DNA of 64,000 bases from Mesobacillus campisalis (GCF_000986785.1 NZ_LAYY01000007.1:158049-222048); one strand, 5' to 3'; shown: positions 7,900 to 16,598, numbered from the stretch's first letter. Made by a program: numbers and translations. The notes: generated by a model from the sequence alone, not told the origin.

Positions 7900-9141
7900 A
7901 TGGCTTTGTATCAAATTGACCAGATTAGGAACCAGTTCCCGGCACTGGACCGCACCTATAATGGCAGGAGTGCTGTCTATTTTGATGGACCTGGGGGATC
8001 GCAGGTGGTACAGGGATCAATTGATGCGATTGTTAGGTATATGAGCCATGGAGGAGCTAACCTCCATGGCCAATTTCCGAGCAGCCGTGAAACGGAGGAG
8101 TATATCCAGCAATCGAGGGAAATCGTTGCCGACCTGCTGGGAGCAAGGGCAGAAGAGGTAGCTTTTGGGCAAAACTCGACATCGCTGGCTTTTGCCATAG
8201 CCCGTTCGCTGAGCAGGGATTGGAAGGAGGGCGATGAGATTGTCCTTTCGGAATTGGATCACCGCTGCAATGTGGATCCATGGCTTTCGGCTGCCATGGA
8301 AAAAGGAGTGAAAGTGCGCTGGCTAAGAGTCAATCCTGAAACCCTGACACTGGACTTAACGAATCTGGATGCCGTGATCAATGAAAAAACCGTTCTTGTC
8401 GCTGTCACTCTTGCTTCCAATGCAATAGGCACGATACCAGCTGTGGATAAAATTGTCCAGCGTGCCAAATTATCAGGGGCGCTTGTTGTAATGGACGCCG
8501 TGCATGCGGTTCCACATTTTGCAGTAGATCGGGAAAAGCTGGGTGCAGATATACTGCTTTGTTCGGCTTACAAGTTTTTCGGGCCACATGTGGGAATAGC
8601 GGTTAGCCGCAAGGAGCTGTTTGCTACCCTAAGGCCATATAAACTACAGCCTGCACCTGACTATATTCCCGACAAGCTTGAAACAGGAACGCAAAATTTT
8701 TCAGCCATTTCGGCAGTCAAGCCGGCCATTGAATTTATAGAAAGTCTTGGCAGCGGAGAAACCAGACGGAAAAGAATTCTTTCTGGCTATCAGGCTATTG
8801 AAAAGCATGAGAACAAACTGGCCCATGTCATCCGTGAAGGACTGGGGAACATTCCTGGAATCATAGTCTATCAGGCAGCAGCAGAGGTACCTAAAACGCC
8901 TACCATTGCCTTTCAGGCGGAAGGAATCCTGCCGTCCGATTTTTGTAAGCGGATGGCGGAGGAACAGGGCATTTTCGTGGCAGATGGCCATTTTTACGCA
9001 ACGACACTGGCGCAGCGTCTGGATGTGATAGATAGCGGCGGATGGATTCGGGCAGGCATGGCTCCGTATAATACTGTTGAAGAGGCAGAGAAGTTTGTAA
9101 ACGCAGTAAAGATAATAATGATGCACCCCTTAAACAGATAA
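7900..9141 (+). CDS. Cysteine-desulfurase-like class V aminotransferase (VC1184 subfamily)
   Basis: 413 residues, full length. PLP-binding features are in order: YFDGPGGSQV near residue 27, the ASNAIGT loop (about 172-178), DAVHAVPH with the PLP-ring Asp at 199, and the Schiff-base Lys in CSAYKFFGP (K225). It resembles the TIGR01976-type proteins, related to NifS/SufS but without a known dedicated sulfur acceptor. The reaction is therefore unsure: desulfurase or another PLP chemistry. The ribosome site AAGGGGG is well placed. Peptidase E follows after 65 bases and the fluC pair after that, so the four may form one transcript. Confidence 0.85.
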   Translation: MALYQIDQIRNQFPALDRTYNGRSAVYFDGPGGSQVVQGSIDAIVRYMSHGGANLHGQFPSSRETEEYIQQSREIVADLLGARAEEVAFGQNSTSLAFAIARSLSRDWKEGDEIVLSELDHRCNVDPWLSAAMEKGVKVRWLRVNPETLTLDLTNLDAVINEKTVLVAVTLASNAIGTIPAVDKIVQRAKLSGALVVMDAVHAVPHFAVDREKLGADILLCSAYKFFGPHVGIAVSRKELFATLRPYKLQPAPDYIPDKLETGTQNFSAISAVKPAIEFIESLGSGETRRKRILSGYQAIEKHENKLAHVIREGLGNIPGIIVYQAAAEVPKTPTIAFQAEGILPSDFCKRMAEEQGIFVADGHFYATTLAQRLDVIDSGGWIRAGMAPYNTVEEAEKFVNAVKIIMMHPLNR

Positions 9142-9206
9142 GTGACCGGGAAGGCACCAGCTGTCCTGGTTGAATAAAAACAAACAATTAAAGGCAGGAG
9201 AAAAAC

Positions 9207-9899
9207 GTGAAGCAAATCGTTGCAATGGGAGGCGGCGGTTTTTCGATGGAGCCGGAAAACCCCCTGCTGGACCAGTACATATTGAAACAGTCCTCAAAAC
9301 CTAAGCCCAAAATTTGCTTTATCCCTACAGCCAGCGGTGATGCCGAGGGCTATATCGCTAAATTTTACGCTTTTTTTGATAAGGAGCATTGTGAGCCGTC
9401 CCATTTATCTTTGTTCAGACCTCCTACACGTGACCTGGAGAGCTTCTTGCTGCAGAAGGATATCTTGTATGTCGGAGGAGGAAATACGAAAAACATGCTC
9501 GCGCTTTGGCGGGAGTGGGGTGTGGATGCCATTCTCAAGAAAGCCTGGGAACAAGGGATTGTTTTGGCAGGATTGAGTGCGGGATCTCTTTGCTGGTTTG
9601 AGGAAGGTGTGACCGATTCTTACGGGGACCAATTGGAGCCCATTACTGGTCTTGGTTTTTTGAAAGGAAGCCATTGCCCCCACTATGATGGCCAAACTGA
9701 AAGACGGCCTGCTTACCACAGGCTTGTGTCCTCACAAATCCGGCGCGGAATGGCGGCAGATGACGGGGCAGCCGTACATTATATTGACGAGGGGATAAGC
9801 AAAATCGTCAGCTCGCGTCATAATGCCAAAGCGTATGAAGTTTGGTATGATGGAAAGATATTCGAGCGGGAACTTGAGACACAATATTTGGGTGGGTAG
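9207..9899 (+). CDS. Peptidase E-like protein (family S51, type 1 glutamine-amidotransferase fold)
   Basis: 230 residues. The N-terminal MGGGGF, the phrase ICFIPTASGD, DILYVGGGNTKNML and the nucleophile elbow AGLSAGS (Ser124) match the S51 family, which includes aspartyl dipeptidase and cyanophycinase. It is cytoplasmic and likely removes N-terminal Asp from dipeptides, by family. The start is GTG 9207 behind AGGAG. Its stop is three bases before the first fluC gene, so it is cotranscribed with the fluoride channel genes; no functional link is evident. Confidence 0.85.
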   Translation: MKQIVAMGGGGFSMEPENPLLDQYILKQSSKPKPKICFIPTASGDAEGYIAKFYAFFDKEHCEPSHLSLFRPPTRDLESFLLQKDILYVGGGNTKNMLALWREWGVDAILKKAWEQGIVLAGLSAGSLCWFEEGVTDSYGDQLEPITGLGFLKGSHCPHYDGQTERRPAYHRLVSSQIRRGMAADDGAAVHYIDEGISKIVSSRHNAKAYEVWYDGKIFERELETQYLGG

Positions 9900-9902
9900 A
9901 AT

Positions 9903-10283
9903 ATGAATGCGCTATATATAATGGCCGGAGGTTTCGTCGGATCCATTTGCCGTTATGTCCTTGGAGAATGGATTTCTGTGGGCAGTTTCCCTTTTGGGAC
10001 TCTGCTGGTCAATCTGGCTGGCTGCTTTTTTCTGGGCTGGTTTCTCACGTATTCCAGCCAAAGAGGGACAATCCAACCTGAAGTGGCATTAATGATTGGC
10101 ACAGGATTCACTGGCTCGTTTACGACTTTTTCGACTTTTGCCGGTGAAACAGCTGTGCTGGCGGGAGAATCGCTGCCTGGAGCCTTGCTGTACATATTAT
10201 TGAGTATTGTGATGGGGATTGTTTTTTCCTTTCTGGGTTATAAGAGTGCTGCAGGAAATCGCTTGAAGGGGAAAACAGGATGA
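9903..10283 (+). CDS. crcB: Fluoride exporter FluC/CrcB, first subunit
   Basis: 126 residues with four membrane helices. Family marks are the conserved Asn in LVNLAGCFFLGW and the signature GFTGSFTTFSTFAGE. FluC proteins are dual-topology dimers that export fluoride. Here two non-identical copies overlap by four bases, as in B. subtilis, so an obligate antiparallel heterodimer is likely. No fluoride riboswitch consensus is visible before peptidase E or between the genes. Confidence 0.93.
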   Translation: MNALYIMAGGFVGSICRYVLGEWISVGSFPFGTLLVNLAGCFFLGWFLTYSSQRGTIQPEVALMIGTGFTGSFTTFSTFAGETAVLAGESLPGALLYILLSIVMGIVFSFLGYKSAAGNRLKGKTG

Positions 10284-10639
10284 TTTGGCTGATCGGACTT
10301 GGCGGGTCCCTGGGTGCTGCCGCTCGGTATTTCCTAGGTGCCTTTGTCAAGAAACACTTTAATAGATTTGGTTCCTTTCCTCTTGGCACCTTTATCATCA
10401 ATATAACTGGTTCTTATTTGTTAGGTGTGCTGCTAAAGCTTCAAGTAGAAAATTCCCTTTCGGCCTGGATTTGGTTTTTTCTGGGGATAGGTTTTTGCGG
10501 CGCATATACGACGATGTCGACCTTTGGTTATGAAGTAATAGAACTGCTTAAGGCCAAAAAATGGCTTGTGGCAGCAAGTTATATCGTTATCACTGTCATC
10601 CTGGGACTGTTGGCAGCTGGCCTGGGGCTATACCTATAA
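10280..10639 (+). CDS. crcB: Fluoride exporter FluC/CrcB, second subunit
   Basis: 119 residues, four membrane helices, with FIINITGSYLLG and GFCGAYTTMSTFGYE. The start codon overlaps the previous stop (ATGA), which implies translational coupling and equal amounts of the two subunits. This is the last gene of the unit; its stop lies inside the terminator stem. Confidence 0.93.
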   Translation: MIWLIGLGGSLGAAARYFLGAFVKKHFNRFGSFPLGTFIINITGSYLLGVLLKLQVENSLSAWIWFFLGIGFCGAYTTMSTFGYEVIELLKAKKWLVAASYIVITVILGLLAAGLGLYL

Positions 10640-10679
10640 GGAAAAAAGCAGGGAGCTCCCCTGCTTTTTTCCTTATAGG
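10633..10679. terminator. Large two-way terminator
   Basis: A nearly perfect palindrome (arms starting CCTATAAGG and ending CCTTATAGG, core GCAGGG/CCCTGC) between convergent genes, with T tracts on both strands. Confidence 0.92.
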
Positions 10680-11281
10680 CTTGTGAACTGATAACCTCTG
10701 GCCCTGATCTCCCTAATAAGGTTTGGCAAGGCCTTGAGTGTCTGCGGAAGTTCGTGAAGGAGGATGATTGCCCCGTCCTCAAGATGTTGGATCACATTAT
10801 CAATGATTTGTTCCGGATTGTTTTTTAGTTCCCAGTCCATGGAGGAAATCCTCCACATGACGGGAACGAGGTTAAGACTTTCGGCTACAGCCAGAGTATC
10901 GTTGTTGTATTGTCCGAACGGAGGCCGGAAGTAGGCAATCTCCTTGCCTGTAATGTTTTCAAGTTTTTCGACACTGCCAGCAATGTCAGTGTACTGCTCA
11001 TTAAAAGAAAGCTTGGAAAGATTTACATGCTTTGTGGAATGTGTGCCGATTTGATGCCCTTCGTCCAATACCCTTTTCCACGGACGCTGCGGGAAAAGCA
11101 GTCGCGATTGCCAGAAAAATGCGGCCGGGACCTTTTCTTTTGACAATATGTCAAGGAGAGAGGGAAGAACTCTTCCGGGGCCGTCATCGAATGTCAGAAC
11201 GACCGACTTTTTTGACCCTTTTTTTGCTGTCATAACCTGTTCATTTTTTGAGTGGTACACGACCCTCGAACTGTCTACCAC
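10673..11281 (-). CDS. Polysaccharide deacetylase (NodB-type, CE4)
   Basis: About 202 residues. CE4 motifs are in order: TFDDGPG with catalytic and metal Asp, the metal site THSTKH, RPPFG, and a late LLHELP. It would remove acetyl groups from a surface polysaccharide or peptidoglycan, but no signal peptide is visible. The start is odd. The good ribosome site (GGAGG at 11307-11311) serves an ATG at 11299, and that frame meets TGA after five codons (MQKSP); GTG 11281 follows immediately in the same frame. It is downstream of a glycosyltransferase gene with 33 bases between them, so the two form an operon. Confidence 0.8.
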   Translation of the reverse strand: MVDSSRVVYHSKNEQVMTAKKGSKKSVVLTFDDGPGRVLPSLLDILSKEKVPAAFFWQSRLLFPQRPWKRVLDEGHQIGTHSTKHVNLSKLSFNEQYTDIAGSVEKLENITGKEIAYFRPPFGQYNNDTLAVAESLNLVPVMWRISSMDWELKNNPEQIIDNVIQHLEDGAIILLHELPQTLKALPNLIREIRARGYQFTSL

Positions 11282-11299
11282 TCATGGGCTTTTTTGCAT
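11282..11299 (-). other. Five-codon leader ORF or nonsense mutation at the deacetylase start
   Basis: ATG CAA AAA AGC CCA TGA, placed seven bases after a perfect GGAGG and in frame with the deacetylase. Either the sixth codon is a nonsense mutation of the true start region, or translation restarts at the adjoining GTG (11281) or the ATG at codon 17. Confidence 0.6.
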
Positions 11300-11314
11300 A
11301 TAAAAACCTCCTTT

Positions 11315-12310
11315 TTATTTTAATGCCATCCTATAAAGGCTGATTAGCGCTTCGGCTTCATCCCGTTTGCCATGGTTGGTGGAAATATGCTCCCGGGCTC
11401 TGTTTCCCAGCCTGCTCCTGGTCTTTTCTTCGGTAATAAGGCGGCGGGCGAGGTGAAGAAAGTCTGTTTCCTCCCTGTAAACATAGCCAGTTTCATCATG
11501 GGTTACGAGGCTGAGATTGCCGTCATTCCCAGAGACCAATACCGGAACCCCGGAAGCCATGGCTTCTATAATGGCGGTTGATTGTCCCTCCGAGTGGGAG
11601 GTGTTCAGCACGACATCTGCCTTTTTGTACAATGGGCCCATTTTGCTGTGCGGGACTTGGCCAATGTATTCTGCCCAGCTGCTGTTTTCCGCAATGAGCT
11701 CTTTCACCATTTCGCCTTCTTCCGGCTCAATGATCGGCCCGGCCAGCAGAAGACGGATAAAAGGAAATTCATTATGAAGTTGTTTTAATGCATTAATGGC
11801 AAAGGGGATATTTTTCACCTTTCTGATGCCAGCCGGAAAAAAAAACTGAACTATGCCATCTTCCTTACTTTTAGCCTGATGGCTTTCCCCAAACTCAGTA
11901 ATTCCCTGCTGAATGACAAATACTTTTGAGGCGATATCCGGTATTTCTGCGAGGAGCAGATGTTTCGCTTTTTCGGAAAAGACATGCACGGCTTTTGCGT
12001 CACGGACTGAAGCAATCACATCCTCACGCCTTCCAGGATGGAATAAATCATGATTCAAGTCAGTTCCAGTTATCGTGATAATATAAGAATCAATTTTAAT
12101 GTGTAATCTTTCTTTGAATTTATAAAAAAGGTAAGCGTGGAAACCGTGTACCAAGTCTGCCTGAGGAAAAGACATGTACTTCCTATTTTCGGTAATGGAG
12201 ACGATTTCTGTCTCGACACCGTGATGTTTTAGTTTTTCTGCAATTCGCTGTACCGTCACAGTATTGCCTCGCTGCTGATGAAAGTTCGGGGTGGCTAAAA
12301 CAACCTTCAC
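11315..12310 (-). CDS. Glycosyltransferase family 4 (GT-B) protein
   Basis: 331 residues, cytoplasmic. The GT4 EX7E motif appears as SEGQSTAIIEAMASG near residue 244, preceded by YKKADVVLNTS. The N-terminal half has a Rossmann-type start and ADLVHGFHAY. It would transfer a sugar from a nucleotide donor to a lipid, protein or polysaccharide; donor and acceptor are unknown. The start is GTG 12310 behind AAGGAAG. It is followed in the same unit by the polysaccharide deacetylase, which suggests a joint role in making and trimming a surface glycan. Confidence 0.85.
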   Translation of the reverse strand: MKVVLATPNFHQQRGNTVTVQRIAEKLKHHGVETEIVSITENRKYMSFPQADLVHGFHAYLFYKFKERLHIKIDSYIITITGTDLNHDLFHPGRREDVIASVRDAKAVHVFSEKAKHLLLAEIPDIASKVFVIQQGITEFGESHQAKSKEDGIVQFFFPAGIRKVKNIPFAINALKQLHNEFPFIRLLLAGPIIEPEEGEMVKELIAENSSWAEYIGQVPHSKMGPLYKKADVVLNTSHSEGQSTAIIEAMASGVPVLVSGNDGNLSLVTHDETGYVYREETDFLHLARRLITEEKTRSRLGNRAREHISTNHGKRDEAEALISLYRMALK

Positions 12311-12540
12311 TGAGTCACTTCCTTAATTTCTCTCTAGGGCTAAAAAATTTTTGACAGTCTTTTCAGCCAGATGCAATTCTTGATTACGTTAGTATACTAC
12401 AGAATCGCGTGAACGGGAAAAGATAAAACATTTTGTATAAAAAAGGGGCTATACTTCATTAAAAATCCAGAAACGACTTCTAACATAATACAGATTATAT
12501 GTGGAAGACTAGGGCCATCACGGGTTACTGGGAGGTCAAA

Positions 12541-12711
12541 ATGGATAACAAGGACAAACTGGATCTGCTTCTGCGAGAATATGGATATCCGGATGAAGCC
12601 ATTACAAGATTTATGGAAGAAACACAGGCGCTGGATTTTGAAGAAGCAAAAAAGATCATCATGCCTTATCGGGATATTACGTCATCGAGAGTCGATTCGG
12701 ACTCTTATTAA
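12541..12711 (+). CDS. Small acidic hypothetical protein, 56 residues
   Basis: Not recognised. A helical protein with LDLLLREYGYPDEAI and a LDFEEAKKII stretch, with no membrane segment. The start is ATG 12541 with GGGAGG five bases upstream. A strong terminator lies directly behind. The size, ribosome site and terminator support a real gene. Confidence 0.7.
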   Translation: MDNKDKLDLLLREYGYPDEAITRFMEETQALDFEEAKKIIMPYRDITSSRVDSDSY

Positions 12712-12721
12712 GGGAGAGGGA

Positions 12722-12752
12722 ACAGCCTGGCCATGGTGCCAGGCTGTTTTTT
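12722..12752 (+). terminator. Terminator of the 56-residue gene
   Basis: ACAGCCTGG (12722-12730) pairs with CCAGGCTGT (12739-12747), then T residues. Confidence 0.88.
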
Positions 12753-12876
12753 CATTTGCCTAACCTGTACAGCAGGTGGCCAAGCTAAAAACGATGGCGT
12801 TCATCAAACTGGTCTGCTTACATGCTCCTGGTCATAAGGTTAATAAAAAAGCTTTTTATTGCAGGAGGGAAAGCAT

Positions 12877-13698
12877 GTGAGTGTCCAAAGTGTCACGGCC
12901 CTTCAGGAGCATTCGTTTTGGCTTGAAGTACTGGAAGACCATGCCTATTTTATCCGGGATTTCATATCGGCAAGTGAGAAACAGTTTTTTAATATGGCAA
13001 AGCAATATATTGCCCTTTTCAGCAATCTGAGGGGACGGTTAAGGTTGCTCCCTGAAAATGCACCCGCAGCCTCGGTGGAGATGATTACCATAGCACGGGA
13101 AATTTATCCGGTTGCTTACGGATATTATCAGTTTGAGGGCCATTTGCAGCAGTTAAGGCTGGAAAACAAAGTGAACCTTAATTTAACGCCTACCTATTTG
13201 AATGGAACGCTGGGAGAAAATCAGGAGTACTTACGAATGCTGGGTTATTATGTGAATGGCCAGGAGCCGCCGATTCTTCCGCTTGTTGATTTGATGGATC
13301 TCTGGCTGGAAGATCAGGCTGGCCATGCGGCGCTGCTAGTCCGTACACTTGATGGAGTGGAGTCTCACCTGGTCAATGAAACAAGGGGCTTCATGCAAAC
13401 CTTTCAAGCATTCATTGTAAAGAATGAAGCAATAAAAGGATATTTGCGCTTTGCGGAGGAAGGGTTTCCTATCCAGCTGCGCTTTGCCAAAGATGTAGCT
13501 CTTGCAGTGCTTGGGCTTACACAGAATGTGGAGAAAATAGTCTATTTGTATAAAAACGATGAAGTTCTTAATCAAGGGACATTGCGTTTTCTTGAGCATC
13601 ATTTTCCGGAAGCATGCTATTTTTTGATAAAGCTTAGCCACTATGCACCCGATATAGACTATCCCCCATGTACATTAACAAAGCCATCTTTCAGGTAA
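12877..13698 (+). CDS. DUF2935 protein (two ferritin-like helical repeats)
   Basis: 273 residues built of two related helical halves: one with FWLEVLEDHAYFIRDF (about 14-30) and one with LWLEDQAGHAALLVR (about 149-165). Both carry the W..ED..GHA/HAYF pattern typical of DUF2935. The conserved Glu/His pairs suggest metal binding, but no activity is established. The start is GTG 12877, eight bases after GGAGGG; an upstream TTG overlaps the site. Single gene with its own terminator. Confidence 0.85.
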   Translation: MSVQSVTALQEHSFWLEVLEDHAYFIRDFISASEKQFFNMAKQYIALFSNLRGRLRLLPENAPAASVEMITIAREIYPVAYGYYQFEGHLQQLRLENKVNLNLTPTYLNGTLGENQEYLRMLGYYVNGQEPPILPLVDLMDLWLEDQAGHAALLVRTLDGVESHLVNETRGFMQTFQAFIVKNEAIKGYLRFAEEGFPIQLRFAKDVALAVLGLTQNVEKIVYLYKNDEVLNQGTLRFLEHHFPEACYFLIKLSHYAPDIDYPPCTLTKPSFR

Positions 13699-13699
13699 G

Positions 13700-13728
13700 G
13701 CAGCATCCAGCTGGATGCTGCTTTTTTT
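13700..13728 (+). terminator. Terminator of the DUF2935 gene
   Basis: A perfect 22-base palindrome (13700-13721) followed by seven T. Confidence 0.92.
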
Positions 13729-13814
13729 GATGCCAAGGCGGTGGATGTATCTTATGCAGAATAGATTCCCTCCCTAAACAGCAAATTAAAAGAAAAATGG
13801 AAAGGAAATGGCCT

Positions 13815-14204
13815 ATGAAAATTAGAATTCCGCTTGTTGTCCTTCTGTTTTTGCTGTTGTGCAGCAGTCTTAGTCCCTGCAGAGCAGAAGACATCGAACC
13901 TGGAGATTTGGAAAAGGTGACGCTTAGCCTTTTGCATCCTATCATAGTGGAAGGCTTGGAGGAGCATTATGGAGGACTTGCGCAGTTTGAGAACCTTAAA
14001 CTTGTCAAAATAGTTCCGAAGCAGCTGCCCGCGGATCTGAAAGATGACTCTTCTTTTAAAAGCTCAGGATCAGCCTATGAAATTACCGTCCAGCTTGAGG
14101 TACTTGCAGCCAAAGGAAAAGAAGGAGTGACCATGATCTTAAGCAATGATACTGCAGCGAGTGGATATGAAGTTGCGAGGCTCGAAGCGAAGCAAAAACC
14201 GTAG
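13815..14204 (+). CDS. Secreted DUF3888-like protein
   Basis: 129 residues. The N-terminus is a signal peptide (basic start, long Leu-rich core, then CSSLSPCRAED). The mature part begins with LLHPIIVEGLEEHYGG, the LL.P.I...I..YYG pattern of DUF3888 proteins, followed by a beta-rich segment. The function is unknown. The start is ATG 13815 behind AAAGGAAA. It lies alone between two terminated units. Confidence 0.65.
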   Translation: MKIRIPLVVLLFLLLCSSLSPCRAEDIEPGDLEKVTLSLLHPIIVEGLEEHYGGLAQFENLKLVKIVPKQLPADLKDDSSFKSSGSAYEITVQLEVLAAKGKEGVTMILSNDTAASGYEVARLEAKQKP

Positions 14205-14331
14205 ATTGGATAGCTGGAATTCCCTGGTGAATTGGGCATGGAAACAGTAAAACCATCATATAATGCGCATAACCACAAAATTGGAGCGGTCCCCGAGGTG
14301 GCCGCTTTCTTTTATGGAAGGAATGGTAAAT

Positions 14332-15204
14332 TTGCGCGAAAGCTTTTATGTGTTTGTATACGGAAGCTTGAGGAAATTCGGACACCATAACTGGATGCTT
14401 GCAAACGCACCCTGTGCTGCTTCGCAGAGCTGGACTACAGGCACATTATTGGATTCTGGTGCAGGCTTTCCCTGTATGGTCCAGTCTGAAGGCCGCGTTT
14501 ATGGGGAGCTTTATATTGTAAACAAGGACCAGCTGGCTGCGGTTGACTGGTTTGAGGGCTTTTACGGCCAAGGGTGTAATAATCATTTTGAACGCGTCAT
14601 TCAAACGGTCATGACCGATAAGGGCCCCAAAGAGGCATATGTTTATATCCTTAAAGACCTGCCGCGGGCTCAGTTAATGGAAAGGGTGGAAAATGGGGAC
14701 TGGGGCGTACATGTACTGTTAAAGCAAAAAGAGCTTCTCTATTTCGCCTATGGGAGCTGTATGGACAATGAGCGATTTGCCAAGGCGGGTGTCGGCCATT
14801 ATTTCCAGAAAATGAAAGGGATAGGTACCCTAAATGGATTTACGCTCAGGTTCACGCGGAAATCATTGGACGGTGGACGTGCCGATATCGTGGAGGAAGG
14901 CGGCAGGGTAGAAGGGAAGATTTATGAAATACCAAGGGAAAGCCTTTCCTATCTGTATAAGCGTGAAGGAGTGGCAGCTGGCTGCTACAGGCCGGCGCTC
15001 GTAAGCGTTATGTTAACTGAAAAGCTTTTCAAAAACGTTTTAACATTTATAGTCATGGAGAAAGAAGCGGAAACAGCGCCTCCAGGCCATTATGCGGCAG
15101 AAATTTTGCGGGGAGCAAGCGGGTATGTTAGCGAGGGTTATCTGGAGCAGCTGAAATTGGATTTACACGAAAGGTTTTGTTTAACTGTAGAGGACGGAGC
15201 CTGA
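14332..15204 (+). CDS. ykqA: Tandem gamma-glutamylcyclotransferase-fold protein (YkqA-like)
   Basis: About 290 residues with two GGCT/AIG2 domains. Each starts with the family loop: VFVYGSLRK near residue 7 and YFAYGSCMD near residue 140. The catalytic Glu of GGCT enzymes would lie in the central strand of each half; I cannot place both with certainty. B. subtilis YkqA has the same double layout and length. Enzymes of this fold cyclise gamma-glutamyl amines or peptides. TTG 14332 is chosen because GGAAGGA ends nine bases upstream; ATG 14323 is an alternative but is too close to that site. Confidence 0.75.
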   Translation: MRESFYVFVYGSLRKFGHHNWMLANAPCAASQSWTTGTLLDSGAGFPCMVQSEGRVYGELYIVNKDQLAAVDWFEGFYGQGCNNHFERVIQTVMTDKGPKEAYVYILKDLPRAQLMERVENGDWGVHVLLKQKELLYFAYGSCMDNERFAKAGVGHYFQKMKGIGTLNGFTLRFTRKSLDGGRADIVEEGGRVEGKIYEIPRESLSYLYKREGVAAGCYRPALVSVMLTEKLFKNVLTFIVMEKEAETAPPGHYAAEILRGASGYVSEGYLEQLKLDLHERFCLTVEDGA

Positions 15205-15229
15205 GTATGAACAAGGAAATTTGTCATAG

Positions 15230-15268
15230 AAAAGCCGATGTGCATGAGTCCTGAACATCGGCTTTTTA
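15230..15268. terminator. Shared two-way terminator
   Basis: AAAAGCCGATGT (15230-15241) pairs with ACATCGGCTTTT (15255-15266), between convergent genes. Confidence 0.9.
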
Positions 15269-15276
15269 TTCTTTCG

Positions 15277-15495
15277 TTATCTCTTCTTTTTCTTGGAATT
15301 GTCAGCAGCTGTTTTTGCTTTAGGGATCTTTTGAATAACCATGTGGACATGGACCTTTGTGCCATCCAAAGCCTCTACACCCGCCACGGTTCCTTTTCGG
15401 CCCTTAATGGTCAACACATCACCTTCGATGGGTATATTTCTAAGGAGCTGGCACATAAGAACATTCTTATTTTCAAGAAAATACACAGCATACAT
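15277..15495 (-). CDS. Small basic hypothetical protein, about 72 residues
   Basis: Not recognised by name. The first two thirds look like a small beta-barrel (IPIEGDVLTIKGRKGTV, then DGTKVHVHMVI) and the end is a lysine-rich tail (NSKKKKR), suggesting nucleic-acid contact, by inference. Start ATG 15495 has AGGTGA seven bases upstream; ATG 15501 is too close to it. It converges on the GGCT gene. Confidence 0.65.
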   Translation of the reverse strand: MYAVYFLENKNVLMCQLLRNIPIEGDVLTIKGRKGTVAGVEALDGTKVHVHMVIQKIPKAKTAADNSKKKKR

Positions 15496-15593
15496 CCGCA
15501 TCTCACCTGTTCTCTATGGGATATGTTGCATTAGAATCTCCCTATAAAATATATGGCCATCAATCCCATTTAGACCGGCGGGAATAAAAATAA

Positions 15594-15613
15594 AGAGGCC
15601 GGTATCGGCCTCT
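15594..15613 (-). terminator. Terminator of the RibT-like gene
   Basis: AGAGGCCG pairs with CGGCCTCT; on the minus strand TTTATTTTTATT follows. Confidence 0.8.
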
Positions 15614-15622
15614 ATGTTCATA

Positions 15623-16021
15623 TCAGTGCATATGGTGCGTGAAACCCTTATCATTATTGTTCACTAACGGCATACTGAATTGGTGGTACCTGCTAATAGA
15701 AGATGTATGTTCGTTGGTGGTCAACACTGCTTGGGGGAAAAGCTGCTGCAATTCGGCAACCATCTTCCCGGCGATTCCCTGATTGCGGAATGAAGGCAGT
15801 ACAGACAGATGCTGAAGGATCACTTCTTTCTGATTTTTGATACAAACACCGATTACGCCTATGATTTTTTGATTTTCCTTCCATAAATAAAGCTTATGGG
15901 CAGGGTCTGTTTCGTAAAGTGTGATCGTTTTTTGCAGCTGTCTTAAATCTTTTTCGCTGGGCATTAAGGCTAGCATTCCCATAGCCAATTTTCGGCAGAC
16001 CTGTTTGTATGGAATTATCAT
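15623..16021 (-). CDS. ribT: GNAT N-acetyltransferase, RibT-like
   Basis: 132 residues. It closely resembles B. subtilis RibT as remembered: the N-terminal KLAMGMLALMPSEKDL, then LYLWKENQKIIGVIG and the acetyl-CoA loop VLPSFRNQGIAGKMV (about 75-89). RibT is a GNAT protein encoded at the end of the riboflavin operon in B. subtilis; its substrate is not known to me. Here the gene stands alone, away from any rib gene in this window. The start is ATG 16021 with GGGG five bases upstream. Confidence 0.75.
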   Translation of the reverse strand: MIIPYKQVCRKLAMGMLALMPSEKDLRQLQKTITLYETDPAHKLYLWKENQKIIGVIGVCIKNQKEVILQHLSVLPSFRNQGIAGKMVAELQQLFPQAVLTTNEHTSSISRYHQFSMPLVNNNDKGFTHHMH

Positions 16022-16109
16022 GATGACCCCTCATATTCTATGCTGATTCTTCTTCCAAGCCATTCTTTCCCCTTTTTTACTAGCTTTAAACCTTTAAATG
16101 TTAAAAGGT

Positions 16110-16334
16110 TTATAAAACAAGCAAATATTGGAGCCTATTTCCAGGCAATGGCGTGACCCTATTGACAGCATATCCAATACTTATAAGGCGTGAAAGGGAT
16201 TCAGCACAGCTGAAAGAGGGGGGCTCAATGGGCGCGTGATCACTTTTATAATAGGATAGGAATTTATTATCTTCCGAACAATGCAGCAAAAGGATATGTT
16301 TTCCCATCCATGGCTGGCCGATGGCGGGAATCAT
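16110..16334 (-). CDS. Hypothetical protein, 74 residues
   Basis: Not recognised. The reading frame has a protein-like composition with PAIGQPWMGKHILLL, a Ser-rich middle and a C-terminal VTPLPGNRLQYLLVL. Start ATG 16334 has AGAGGAAA five to six bases upstream. There is no obvious terminator. It lies in an otherwise empty stretch between the RibT-like gene and the PHA genes, so a chance frame is possible. Confidence 0.45.
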   Translation of the reverse strand: MIPAIGQPWMGKHILLLHCSEDNKFLSYYKSDHAPIEPPSFSCAESLSRLISIGYAVNRVTPLPGNRLQYLLVL

Positions 16335-16580
16335 CCCATTTCCTCTCATGAAATACATATGAATACATCCTTACTATTTTGGTCATACAGTATATGCCGC
16401 CAACCAGAACTTGTTTATCCAGTTATTAGAAAGTTATGTTCACAGAATGTTAAATGTTTTTCCATTATTCGACAAAATCCACTCTTCTTATTTATTAACA
16501 TATGAATTAAACTGAACATATTAAGAGGAACATTTCCAGGAGGTTGGTCCTAAATAATAGGAATGAGCCAACTGAAAAAG

Positions 16581-16598
16581 TGAATGATTACTCATTCA
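16581..16598. promoter_or_regulatory. FadR-type operator before phaRC
   Basis: TGAATGATTACTCATTCA: perfect seven-base arms around TTAC. The B. subtilis FadR (YsiA) consensus remembered from the fatty-acid degradation regulon is TGAATGAMTANTCATTCA; only position 8 differs (T instead of A/C). It lies 72 bases before the phaR start. FadR releases DNA on binding long-chain acyl-CoA, so PHA synthesis would be induced with beta-oxidation. FadR itself is not in the window. Confidence 0.65.
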
